From the NCBI GenBank assembly GCA_029582155.1, contig CM055896.1:30991609-31055608 (forward strand): 64,000 nt of DNA, in the 5' to 3' direction. The first letter of the stretch is position 1. Each line of letters starts with the position of its first letter. The notes beneath the pieces are model-generated. The model searched no databases. It was not told the DNA's origin and saw only the letters and a list, made by a program, of their open reading frames with translations. This stretch comes from Panopea generosa. Taxonomy: Eukaryota > Mollusca > Bivalvia > Adapedonta > Hiatellidae. Shown piece after piece: positions 59,901 through 64,000 of the stretch. The translations under genes and the position numbers were made by a program.

Positions 59901-61113
59901 GAGCGACGAATTGTTTTATTTTAAAGAATTTATGTGTACAAGACAACTAAATACAAATTATATTTCAGACTACGGAAATGACAAAAACGTTGCAAAAGTA
60001 GTTGAGGATCGTATTAACTTTACAACGAGCACCACTTTATTTATAAATACGGTTATCTCCTGGATGTCTATATACTTCGCTTTGAATAGTTTATACATTG
60101 ATAATGAACTACATCAAGTTACTGTTGGCAAACGGAGTGCCTCAAAAAGAGAAAATGCAAGAGACAGTTGGAATTCAACAATTCTCATCAAAACGACGAC
60201 GACGGGGATGCCTTTGAAATTGAGGACATATTGGAATATAATAATGGATTAAAATCTGATATTTTATATTGAGTTCAGTCATCATCAAATACAGATATGG
60301 CACATTGAGTAGATTATAAGACACATATAAATCACATGCACAATCATTCACATCCAGGAAAGTTTACTGGACAACAAAATCTATATAAAGTAGACTAAGT
60401 GCAAGACGAAATCAAATTTAAAAGTACGTTTGGTTTCGACCTGTTCACAACAAAACAGAGAAAGTAGATGTGTGGACTATTAGCGGAGCGGTTGTGCAGG
60501 CGATTGCATGACGGCCAATCACGCCATAGGCTGCAAGTTCGATCGTAAGCATTGTCCGATGTTTCCAAAACACTCAGTAATGGCTCTGAAGCGGACTCGA
60601 GAGCGTTTCATATCATCTCTGAGTTTTTTTTCACAATAAATTGGCATAAACTTAAAAAGCGCAGTACATACTAATGTCGATTTGCGCTTGTACATTAAGT
60701 AATTCGGTGTTATTCCTTGCTTAAACTTTTTATTCCACTTTATATTAATTCATATCATGCGAAAGTTATAATGAAACGCACACCAGACCTTCACATCATA
60801 ATAAGCCCATCTCTGTCAGGGACTACTACCGCAGCAAACATATCATGTGCACATAACAAGTTTATCAGCTACGAGTAGATAAGCGTTAATGAATTATTCA
60901 GTTTTATCTGCTCTGTCTTTTTGTAATTGTTTAGTACACGAATTATGAACAAAAGATCAGACAGATATATTGAATGCGGCATATTTTAATAATACTCGTT
61001 CATTACACTTAGTCTAGGTAAATCAATTTAAAAATGCACTTACGTGTATAACGAGTCTTGAGGACAAACATTGTAAACAAGGTATAAACTAACACTATCA
61101 TTTTCCCGTCCAT
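16604..61113 (-). CDS. Receptor-type tyrosine phosphatase with EGF and F5/8 (fucolectin-like) ectodomain
   Basis: Thirty coding exons, each with AG/GT borders and matching phases, total 4,053 bases and encode 1,350 residues. In order: signal peptide (about 1-22); EGF-like module (24-77); two F5/8-type discoidin domains (78-219, 220-349); six EGF-like modules (350-630); membrane helix (about 641-664) followed by basic RYRR; juxtamembrane region with IYMN (Tyr714) and YYN (Tyr754); phosphatase D1 with KNRY (813-816), WPD (Asp951) and [10 protein letters not shown] (Cys983); D2 with CLNGAERSG (Cys1281, Arg1287) but WLR in place of WPD. It ends TYANV. D1 should hydrolyse phosphotyrosine at the inner face of the plasma membrane; D2 is probably regulatory. 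The ectodomain suggests glycan or protein ligand binding. Transcripts could start at either of two first exons. No orthologue is named because this domain order does not match a vertebrate RPTP I know. Confidence 0.9.
16982..17117 (-). CDS. Receptor exon 29: D2 P-loop equivalent
   Basis: 136 bases, phase 2 in and 0 out, acceptor ACTATTAG, donor GTACGT. It encodes [14 protein letters not shown] and ends RQQIIPNF. Cys1281 and Arg1287 of C-x5-R are kept but the loop is CLNGAERSG instead of CSAGVGRTG. Confidence 0.87.
17700..17870 (-). mobile_element. tRNA-derived SINE, family 5, in intron 28
   Basis: The minus strand shows a tRNA-like head with GGTTCGAGTCCTGC as B box and GGTCTGATTCGCCG near the 5' end, followed by a body with CTGAGGTCTTCCTCG. 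A long TA microsatellite adjoins its 5' end. It lies inside the intron between exons 28 and 29. Confidence 0.55.
17872..17927. repeat. (TA)n microsatellite
   Basis: About 28 uninterrupted TA units adjoin the SINE at 17700-17870. Confidence 0.9.
17995..18146 (-). CDS. Receptor exon 28: D2, degenerate WPD region
   Basis: 152 bases, phase 0 in and 2 out, acceptor GATTACAG, donor GTAAGC. It encodes [15 protein letters not shown] and ends NPILVQC. The WPD motif reads WLR, so the general acid is missing. Confidence 0.87.
18854..18970 (-). CDS. Receptor exon 27: D2
   Basis: 117 bases, phase 0-0, acceptor CTTATTTAG, donor GTAACT. It encodes [10 protein letters not shown], then [14 protein letters not shown], equivalent to D1 exon 20. 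Confidence 0.85.
20016..20147 (-). CDS. Receptor exon 26: D2
   Basis: 132 bases, phase 0-0, acceptor ATTTTTCAG, donor GTAATA. It encodes [19 protein letters not shown], then [13 protein letters not shown]. It covers what two exons (18 and 19) cover in D1. The DFWRM core is replaced by DCCRLV. Confidence 0.85.
20545..20618 (-). CDS. Receptor exon 25: D2
   Basis: 74 bases, phase 1 in and 0 out, acceptor TTCTACAG, donor GTAAGT. It encodes SDKYRHFLS, then [11 protein letters not shown]. The usual YD-x-SRV is changed to SDKYRHF. Confidence 0.85.
21502..21634 (-). CDS. Receptor exon 24: start of D2
   Basis: 133 bases, phase 0 in and 1 out. It encodes [20 protein letters not shown], the D2 counterpart of the KNRY loop. 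Its 3' border has the same phase as exon 16 of D1. Confidence 0.85.
22499..22648 (-). CDS. Receptor exon 23: end of D1 and linker
   Basis: 150 bases, phase 0-0, acceptor CTAAAACAG, donor GTAAGT. It encodes [14 protein letters not shown], then linker sequence [11 protein letters not shown]. With exon 22 it makes the QTQ-x-QY element. Confidence 0.88.
23465..23600 (-). CDS. Receptor exon 22: D1 P-loop
   Basis: 136 bases, phase 2 in and 0 out. It encodes [14 protein letters not shown], completing [10 protein letters not shown], and ends [10 protein letters not shown], the start of the Q loop. All key catalytic residues are present. Confidence 0.92.
24488..24642 (-). CDS. Receptor exon 21: D1 WPD loop and catalytic cysteine
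   Basis: 155 bases, phase 0 in and 2 out, acceptor CGTTTCAG. It encodes [18 protein letters not shown] (general acid Asp951) and ends HPWLVHC, the nucleophile Cys983. Confidence 0.9.
25311..25430 (-). CDS. Receptor exon 20: D1
   Basis: 120 bases, phase 0-0, acceptor TTTATATAG, donor GTGAGT. It encodes [10 protein letters not shown], then [11 protein letters not shown], matching the KC-x-QYWP region of PTPs. Confidence 0.9.
25621..25718 (-). CDS. Receptor exon 19: D1
   Basis: 98 bases, phase 1 in and 0 out, donor GTAACA. It encodes [14 protein letters not shown], then [15 protein letters not shown], the conserved DFWRM and VMVTN strands of PTPs. Confidence 0.9.
26437..26473 (-). CDS. Receptor exon 18: 37-base microexon of D1
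   Basis: Between CTCTTTAG and GTATTG lie 37 bases encoding [12 protein letters not shown] plus one base of Gly. It supplies the missing YIAAQG that must precede [10 protein letters not shown] of exon 19, and the phases fit (0 in, 1 out). Without it D1 would lose a core strand and the frame. Confidence 0.85.
26961..27037 (-). CDS. Receptor exon 17: D1
   Basis: 77 bases, phase 1 in and 0 out, acceptor TTTTTCTAG, donor GTAAGT. It encodes [13 protein letters not shown], then [11 protein letters not shown], a canonical PTP segment. Confidence 0.9.
27360..27447 (-). CDS. Receptor exon 16: D1 phosphotyrosine loop
   Basis: 88 bases, phase 0 in and 1 out. It encodes SLPKAL, then [14 protein letters not shown], the KNRY substrate-recognition loop of classical PTPs; YDHSRVVL follows in exon 17. 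Confidence 0.9.
27877..28082 (-). CDS. Receptor exon 15: juxtamembrane region and start of D1
   Basis: 206 bases, acceptor TTTTAACAG, donor GTAAGT, phase 1 in and 0 out. It encodes [10 protein letters not shown], then [10 protein letters not shown] and DDIFHEQFI, the helical segment that precedes phosphatase domains. Confidence 0.85.
28179..28445 (+). mobile_element. SINE, family 2, 5'-truncated, in intron 14
   Basis: It begins within the tRNA-like B box (GGTTCGATCCCC) and continues through GTTCTAGGTCTGGTCG and GGTGGGGTATCAT-type body sequence to a CAACAACAACAA tail. The body matches the fuller copy at 57.06 kb. An open frame here is incidental. Confidence 0.75.
28806..28963 (-). CDS. Receptor exon 14: juxtamembrane region with IYMN motif
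   Basis: 158 bases, phase 2 in and 1 out, acceptor TTTATAG, donor GTAATA. It encodes an acidic and Ser-rich stretch ending [12 protein letters not shown]. Tyr714 in YMN fits the pYxN consensus for Grb2-type SH2 domains. The borders are fixed by phase agreement with both neighbours. Confidence 0.75.
29347..29467 (-). CDS. Receptor exon 13: transmembrane helix
   Basis: 121 bases, phase 1 in and 2 out. After [10 protein letters not shown] comes a helix of about 24 residues rich in Val, Ile, Leu and Ala (641-664) with a GG near its outer end, followed by basic RYRRNN as stop-transfer. This sets the ectodomain outside. Confidence 0.85.
29480..31030. other. Intron 12, distal part
   Basis: No receptor exon was found here. 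A GC-richer patch at 29.77-30.0 kb has a minus-strand open stretch (for example [18 protein letters not shown]) without family match or splice support. It may be an old mobile-element piece. Confidence 0.35.
31042..31252 (-). mobile_element. tRNA-derived SINE, family 1, in intron 12
   Basis: The head reads GTGGTCTAGTGGTAGAGC (A box) and GTGTTCAATCCTCC (B box), then a body with GAGCAAGACAC and TACTGGTTCTACCC, ending near ACAATCGAAGTAAA. It is the best-preserved copy of this family in the window. Confidence 0.8.
31740..32040. other. GC-richer patch in intron 12, unidentified
   Basis: An 80-codon minus-strand frame spans it but shows no recognised domain, and the surroundings lack exon borders in phase with the receptor. 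It probably derives from a mobile element. Confidence 0.3.
32855..32992 (-). CDS. Receptor exon 12: EGF-like module 7 (type B)
   Basis: 138 bases, phase 1-1, acceptor TTTACAG, donor GTAAAT. It encodes [17 protein letters not shown] through YKNTTRCVD, the partner of exon 10 and the last extracellular module. Confidence 0.85.
34230..34373 (-). CDS. Receptor exon 11: EGF-like module 6 (type A)
   Basis: 144 bases, phase 1-1, acceptor TTTATAG, donor GTGGGT. It encodes [18 protein letters not shown] through [12 protein letters not shown], the partner of exon 9. Confidence 0.85.
34880..36740. other. Intron 10, proximal part, nothing recognised
   Basis: AT-rich sequence with several chance open frames on both strands; no exon with usable borders and phase was seen. 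Confidence 0.4.
36750..38090 (+). repeat. Purine-rich degenerate tandem repeat, unit about 400 bases
   Basis: The anchor AGGGTGAnnATnAGGTA recurs at about 36989, 37411, 37814 and 38001, followed each time by a GAGAAC-type and then AACAATGT-type string. A second motif, GGTGATAATGAT then ATTGAGCATGTGAGA, occurs at about 37140 and 37560. The plus strand is strongly A/G-rich. Long open frames on the minus strand are by-products of this bias. Confidence 0.65.
38721..38858 (-). CDS. Receptor exon 10: EGF-like module 5 (type B)
   Basis: 138 bases, phase 1-1, acceptor TTTTCAG, donor GTAAAT. It encodes [17 protein letters not shown] through YRYTTLCVD. It is a near-copy of exon 12. Confidence 0.85.
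39140..40625. repeat. Nested tandem repeat: 165-base units in a 586-base higher-order unit
   Basis: GAGATAGGGATT occurs at about 39404, 39661, 39826, 39991, 40247 and 40412, giving spacings of 257, 165, 165, 256 and 165. The pattern repeats every 586-587 bases, so two near-identical higher-order units lie head to tail. Common strings are GCAAAACTTTAACCA and ACAAGGGCAATAATTTG. It lies in the intron between exons 9 and 10. Confidence 0.85.
40600..40680. repeat. GC-rich end of the repeat array
   Basis: After the last unit comes GTGTGACGCCGACGCCCG and then CCGAATAGTCGAG. I recall similar strings as ends of common dispersed repeats in bivalve genomes, but this is not verified. Confidence 0.4.
41246..41312. 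repeat. Inverted repeat with 20-base arms
   Basis: AATAAGGCGTGAATGGACAGC at 41246-41266 pairs with GCTGTCCATAACGCCTTATT at 41293-41312, differing by one or two bases, around a T/A-rich loop. It sits at the left edge of the unmatched stretch. Confidence 0.65.
43610..43782 (+). mobile_element. SINE, family 1, degenerate, in the exon 9-10 intron
   Basis: The body strings AAGCAAGACACCTT and TACTGGATCTACGC, then TTGTTTCTCAATCAAGGTAA and a TAAATAAATAAA end, match the 31.0 kb copy. The tRNA-like head is poorly preserved. Confidence 0.55.
44261..44404 (-). CDS. Receptor exon 9: EGF-like module 4 (type A)
   Basis: 144 bases, phase 1-1, acceptor TTTTATAG, donor GTGGGT. It encodes [18 protein letters not shown] through [12 protein letters not shown]. 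It is a near-copy of exon 11. Confidence 0.85.
44724..44757. repeat. (AAT)n-type microsatellite
   Basis: An imperfect run of AAT and ATG units in the intron between exons 9 and 8. Confidence 0.6.
45643..45780 (-). CDS. Receptor exon 8: EGF-like module 3
   Basis: 138 bases, phase 1-1, acceptor CTGATAG, donor GTACGT. It encodes [17 protein letters not shown], then [18 protein letters not shown]. There is no in-frame ATG, so the exon is easy to miss. Confidence 0.85.
46541..46681 (-). CDS. Receptor exon 7: EGF-like module 2
   Basis: 141 bases, phase 1-1, acceptor TACTACAG, donor GTACAT. It encodes [17 protein letters not shown] through [13 protein letters not shown] with eight cysteines. Confidence 0.85.
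47036..47218 (-). CDS. Receptor exon 6: second F5/8-type domain, C-terminal half
   Basis: 183 bases, phase 1-1. Acceptor TTTCAAAAG, donor GTATGA. It encodes [16 protein letters not shown] through [10 protein letters not shown], closing the second domain. Confidence 0.85.
47760..47966 (-). CDS. Receptor exon 5: second F5/8-type domain, N-terminal half
   Basis: Acceptor TATTTAAG, donor GTATGT, 207 bases, phase 1-1. It encodes [39 protein letters not shown] and VHILTS, typical of fucolectin-like domains. Confidence 0.85.
48883..49110 (-). CDS. Receptor exon 4: first F5/8-type domain, C-terminal half
   Basis: Acceptor TTATTTCAG, donor GTAACA, 228 bases. It encodes [28 protein letters not shown] and [12 protein letters not shown]. 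It completes the domain begun in exon 3, 4.2 kb upstream. Confidence 0.85.
50320..50553 (-). mobile_element. tRNA-derived SINE, family 4, in intron 3
   Basis: The minus-strand head shows GCCTCATTCGGTATCGCG and GAGTTCGAATCCCA (A and B boxes) followed by a body containing CAGTTATTGGCGGAGATTG. The same body occurs at 57.85-58.09 kb. Confidence 0.7.
50829..50844 (+). repeat. 16-base G run next to (GT)n
   Basis: An uninterrupted run of 16 G follows GTGTGTGTGT. It is capable of quadruplex formation in principle. It lies in intron 3. Confidence 0.8.
51330..52135 (+). repeat. 86-base minisatellite in intron 3
   Basis: GGCGTCAG recurs at 51535, 51621, 51707, 51793, 51879, 51965 and 52051, exactly 86 bases apart, with more diverged units on the left. 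Each unit carries CACCAAGTCCACTTGTAAGT and GACGACCATCC. About nine units are present. It splits the two exons of the first F5/8 domain and produces open frames that are not genes. Confidence 0.92.
53323..53520 (-). CDS. Receptor exon 3: first F5/8-type domain, N-terminal half
   Basis: 198 bases, phase 1-1. It encodes the discoidin-like start with [13 protein letters not shown] and PWWRLWL followed by [11 protein letters not shown]. Donor GTAAAT is good. The acceptor (CCCTCGATACAG) has a poor pyrimidine tract, and a SINE begins only about 40 bases upstream of it. Confidence 0.8.
53561..53757 (-). mobile_element. tRNA-derived SINE, family 1, beside exon 3
   Basis: The head shows GTGGTCAAGTGGTAGGTC and GGGTTTGATCCCC; the body matches the copy at 31.0 kb. 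Its 3' end lies about 40 bases upstream of the exon 3 acceptor, in the same orientation as the gene. Confidence 0.75.
54510..54671 (-). CDS. Receptor exon 2: first EGF-like module
   Basis: Acceptor GTCTTACAG, donor GTTCGT, phase 1-1, 162 bases. It encodes an eight-cysteine EGF/laminin-type module ([24 protein letters not shown]). It is set apart from the other six EGF modules by the two F5/8 domains. Confidence 0.8.
55100..55635 (-). repeat. Third copy of the EGF-pair intron block
   Basis: This stretch matches the intron blocks at 33.63-34.13 kb and 40.78-41.23 kb, with landmarks such as CAATACGGGGT preceded by TTTTGGCATGTTTA, and AAATCCTGAT at the end. It lies about 430 bases upstream of exon 2, as the other blocks lie upstream of type B exons, so exon 2 may be an older relative of them. 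Confidence 0.7.
55640..57050. other. Intron 1, nothing recognised
   Basis: AT-rich sequence with no EGF-type or other exon on the minus strand that fits the phase 1 frame of the receptor. Confidence 0.4.
57058..57371 (+). mobile_element. SINE, family 2, near full length
   Basis: A tRNA-like head (GATGGTGTAGAGGTTGAGCG and GTGGGTTCAATCCCGGG) precedes a body with GTTCTAGGTCTGGTCGGC, AATGTGACTTGATGGGG and a 3' end near CGACGCTAATCACCATACAA. The copy at 28.18 kb shares the body. Confidence 0.8.
57848..58092 (-). mobile_element. SINE, family 4
   Basis: It shares body strings with 50320-50553, such as ATCTCCGC followed by AACTGATAACTT and CCCACTTGA. The tRNA-like head on the minus strand is degraded. 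Confidence 0.6.
58190..58385 (+). mobile_element. tRNA-derived SINE, family 3
   Basis: The head shows GTAGTGTAGTGGATAAAG and GAGGGTTTGATCCCCAG; the body has GTACTGGTTCTATACAGG and GTATTGAGAGAGGCTCG. The copies at 60.47 and 61.98 kb appear related. Confidence 0.65.
59305..59374 (-). CDS. Receptor exon 1b: alternative signal peptide
   Basis: Same length (70 bases) and phase as exon 1a. It starts MDETIIVF, has a hydrophobic core ([14 protein letters not shown]) and ends GRYT, where 1a ends TRYT. The donor is GTTAGT, weaker than that of 1a. It joins exon 2 equally well (Tyr at the junction). It is either an alternative first exon or a decaying copy; the open frame favours use. Confidence 0.6.
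59400..59560 (-). promoter_or_regulatory. Putative promoter of first exon 1b
   Basis: Sequence upstream of exon 1b is recognisably homologous to that upstream of exon 1a at the same distances, including an ETS-type AGGAAGTA at 59477-59484 and a shared ATTCGC just beside it. The leaders are similar too (TATTAAATAC before ATGG). Promoter function is inferred from conservation between the copies. Confidence 0.4.
59911..60252 (+). other. 113-codon open frame between the two first exons, probably not a gene
   Basis: No domain, signal or codon pattern was recognised. The overlapping frame to 60270 contains [18 protein letters not shown], which faintly recalls a chromodomain strand; neither frame has splice support. 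Confidence 0.15.
60475..60655 (+). mobile_element. tRNA-derived SINE, family 3-like
   Basis: The head shows TTAGCGGAGCGGTTGTGC and GCAAGTTCGATCGT. The body shares GGACTCGAGAGCG and TTCATAT then TCTGAG with the inverted copy at 61.98 kb. It lies between the two alternative first exons. Confidence 0.6.
61044..61113 (-). CDS. Receptor exon 1a: signal peptide
   Basis: ATG at 61111-61113 opens 23 codons with a hydrophobic core ([13 protein letters not shown]) and ends phase 1 at a consensus GTAAGT donor. It joins exon 2 to give a His codon. A paralogous exon lies 1,739 bases downstream. Confidence 0.75.
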
Positions 61114-61139
61114 TGTTGTATTTAATACGTGTATAGCTT

Positions 61140-61300
61140 CTTTCTCTCTTTGTCACGCCACTGACAAATACAACACTGTTTTAAAAGTATATTTCTTGTG
61201 GTATAATGATCAAACAGGAAGTGTAATTCGCTATTACAATCATTGATCCTTGTGCGATTGATTTGCCTAAGCGTTCAGCGTATTTACACCTATTATAGTT
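61140..61300 (-). promoter_or_regulatory. Putative promoter of first exon 1a
   Basis: It contains the ETS-type AGGAAGTG at 61216-61223, exactly 1,739 bases from its counterpart in the 1b promoter, plus an AT-rich TATA-like stretch near 61180-61192. The start site cannot be fixed from sequence alone. Confidence 0.4.
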
Positions 61301-61974
61301 CGTTTATTTAACAATCAGGACACAACAAACCAAATTGAATGTAAAATCTAACACAGCAGTTGATAATTGTAAACTATATCGACGTTCTTACATGAGTGCT
61401 CATTTATAATTGAATTGATTAAACGAATTGGCATAACATATTATGTTAAGCGAGATTTATGTGTAACGTGTTTAATAAATTATATAACAAACAAGAACGA
61501 ATGTAAGATTCATTTTATATCATAATTCAGAATAACAATACATTTACCATTTATTTAACATATCATATCTATAAGAAGCAAGAAAAAGTCCGGCATATTT
61601 GTTTCCGTCATTTGTGGTATGATGTAACGTTTCAATATGTCATGGGTGTATTACACTCGTGCACCATAAAATATATGATAATTGATATGATAAATTGTAC
61701 CGAGCACAACTGAAATAGATCACTTTGTAGTTATGTTTGAAGAAAATAAAATGTTTGGTATAGGTTAGGAAACAAGCGAAACTTACTATTTTGGCGGTGA
61801 GGAATCATAAATAATAAATGATTATCTACTCTCTATGTGCTATTGATTACATGTAACTTGAAACGTGCGAACCTAGATTCATATGCTACCATACTTTATT
61901 GATATAATGTAAATACATGTATGTCTATCTTATAGTTACTATAATATATTTTGGTTCGATTATGAAGAAGCTCA

Positions 61975-62120
61975 GAACTTATATGAATCGCTCTCGAGTC
62001 CGATTTATTGGTTAAACCAGTACTGAACGTTATTTTTGAGATACTATCATATCGAGTCTGTGATTGAACCCGTTGTCTCTATCGAGATTAACTTTATCTA
62101 CTGCACTACCACCACCATAA
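61975..62120 (-). mobile_element. SINE, family 3-like
   Basis: The minus strand reads GTGCAGTAGATAAAG and GGGTTCAATCACAG as tRNA-like boxes, followed by CAGTACTGGTT and GGACTCGAGAGCG. It lies upstream of exon 1a. Confidence 0.6.
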
Positions 62121-62304
62121 TTGTATTCTTAAATACAATGTAAAAATATTTTTTCGTTTTCTAACTTTTCTTCTATATCGTGCTTTGTATGTAATCTCTG
62201 TGTAGAATCTTCTTTTGTATTCATTACTTAAGATTGTTAAAACCTAATACAACAGAACGGACTCAATTTATAGTCTGCTTGAGCGATTTACAATAACCTC
62301 GGTC

Positions 62305-62305
<1 letters not shown>

Positions 62306-62337
<32 letters not shown>
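62306..62337. repeat. (TA)n microsatellite
   Basis: About 15 TA units upstream of the receptor promoter region. Confidence 0.85.
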
Positions 62338-62342
<5 letters not shown>

Positions 62343-62349
62343 CTATTCG

Positions 62350-63880
62350 GGGTTACAGAAATTTGTTTATTGTATTCACTTTTTTCTAAAAAATAACTTT
62401 GAATTTGCGTAAATTATGTATGAATCAACTCATCTACGCATTTAAATAGTTAAAATACATCACAACGTGCATCGTTATTGGCATGTACGTTCGCGCTTTA
62501 TTTAAATCAGTTAATGTTCTCATAATCATTACAGTTGTGAGGTCCATGGTGGTGAGGGAATATGGCCATTTTCACAGTCTAGTACATGTTCTACTAAGTA
62601 GTTCTTCACCAGTATTTGCCTTTTTTCATTATCATTATTAAGGCGTTATTGTGTTATTGTTCAAACAAAATAGTTTAAGTGATTCAGTGGTGAGTGGTGG
62701 ATGTTTGTGGAGGGATAGAATGTCTATCCTCCTCTGAATCCACTTGTGAAATTATTTTGATATCATTTAAAATATTAGAGGTTTATATGCTTAAAATGAT
62801 TATTATCCTTTTTATAATTGTGTGTGATTTACCCGATGAAGACCATAACTTGTAATGAAAGACGCTGAACATAACACTTATTATCCTTATGTTTTTATAT
62901 GAATTTTCTTCAAACGATCATTTAATATAAAACATTGAACATAACAAAAAGAGTAAACATACACGTAGATTCAAACAGAAACCATAGTATAAGCAGGGTG
63001 GAAATTAAAACGTTACAATATTGATACAATTTTGTCATACCTTTCTAGAGAAAATTATCGTTACATCAATCTAGAAGGAAGTAAAGTTTAACAAATGTTT
63101 GTTTGTGGCAAGTATATCTGTTTTCGTTTATTTGTGTTCTTTAAATACAATGAGAACAACTACACACACAATCTATCACGGTAAGAATTTTAACAGTAAA
63201 TTAATTAATATCATTGTATCCGTTTCTAACACAATAACTTAATTGAAAGTAAAACTATCAGTTTTTTGTTTAAAAAGTGTGTTTTTTTTTAATTCACAGA
63301 ATTTTCGTGTTTTATTTCATGAAAATCAATCAAGTTTTCAAAAAGTAACATTTTTATTTCAATTTGTGTAAAAGAACAATAAGCCTATGATCGGACTGTA
63401 CATGTACATCATAAGTTATTAAAGTGTTTAATGTAGCGCAAGAAAATGTTTGTGACCCGAGCGCTATGAACTTAATGTCTAATGAATGTTAACTTATGTT
63501 AACATTAACGCAGTTCAATATTTGGAATGCACATGTTGGTCGTAGTAGGTATATATGATATGTTGCCCAGTGCATACTGTCTGACTAGTTCAGAATATTC
63601 CATTACTTCCTCTAGATTTGTTTGGACGAAAGTGTAAGAACGTTTATTCATGCTGTATGTGACCGTCATTTTAGTTCTACATTATGATAAGCGAAAATAC
63701 ATTCATACTATTGAAATGTAGTTGCCTTTTTAGAGGTATCTGACAAATCAAAGCTTTATAAATGGCAATTAATAGTCAAGAAATAAATAATTTTTAAAGG
63801 CAAACACCTTGTAAAGCTTGTAAACGAAAAACCATCGTTACCATTGTTTGACGATTCTATCTATAGATCAAATACTTTTG
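62350..63880. other. Upstream intergenic sequence, nothing recognised
   Basis: No exon, tRNA-like head or tandem array was found. The last 100 bases or so (to 64000) become GT-rich with GTGTACGTGTG-type strings. Confidence 0.4.
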
Positions 63881-64000
63881 TGTAAAGTAGGTGCTTGTGT
63901 TTGAGTCTGAGTGAATGTGGACATGCGTTTGTATATGAGTGTAGCGTAGGTGCTTGTGTAAGTGCGTTTGTTTGTCCGCCTGTGTGTACGTGTGTACGTG

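Noticed and set aside
59911-60270. Gene between the two first exons, with a chromodomain-like string in one frame
   Set aside because: Similarity is faint and short, frames overlap, and no exon borders fit.
62950-63100. Possible third copy of the receptor first-exon unit
   Set aside because: An AGGAAGTA site occurs near 63075, but the expected ATG region gives an early stop and no signal peptide.

Overview
This is eukaryotic, AT-rich genomic DNA with long introns, AG/GT-bounded exons and many short tRNA-derived repeats. The best fit is an invertebrate, most likely a mollusc (probably a bivalve). That inference rests on the repeat families and on the architecture of the main gene (EGF plus fucolectin-like domains on a receptor tyrosine phosphatase); no single base pattern proves it. 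Nothing prokaryotic was seen: no operons, ribosome binding sites, CRISPR or insertion sequences.

The window is dominated by one minus-strand gene, reconstructed exon by exon from about 61.1 kb down to 16.6 kb. Its 30 coding exons (29 shared plus one of two alternative first exons) all join in frame and give a 1,350-residue type I membrane protein. The order is: signal peptide, EGF-like module, two F5/8-type (fucolectin-like) discoidin domains each split over two exons, six more EGF-like modules, one membrane helix, a juxtamembrane segment with tyrosine motifs, an active-looking phosphatase domain (D1: WPD loop, [10 protein letters not shown]) and a second, degenerate phosphatase domain (D2: keeps C-x5-R, lacks WPD). 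It ends in TYANV, like the C-terminal Grb2-binding tail of vertebrate RPTP-alpha.

Layout: 0.1-1.2 kb holds the last two exons of an unidentified plus-strand gene. 4.1-6.9 kb is a minus-strand partial copy of the receptor ectodomain with damaged splice sites; it lies between two copies of a dispersed direct repeat (3.4 and 9.9 kb). 7-16 kb is mostly intergenic, with a LINE remnant, a pogo-like MITE, a SINE and one candidate plus-strand terminal exon. 16.6-28.1 kb encodes the cytoplasmic phosphatase part. 28.8-29.5 kb encodes the membrane and juxtamembrane part. 32.8-54.7 kb encodes the ectodomain, with large introns carrying SINEs, an 86-bp minisatellite, a nested 165/586-bp tandem repeat and a purine-rich repeat. 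59.3-61.3 kb holds two tandem promoter plus first-exon units exactly 1,739 bp apart.

The recurring theme is duplication inside and around one receptor gene: two first exons, an EGF exon pair duplicated with its intron, a third copy of that intron block at 55 kb, and a partial ectodomain copy downstream. All ectodomain exons have the same 1-1 phase, so they can be duplicated or skipped without breaking the frame.
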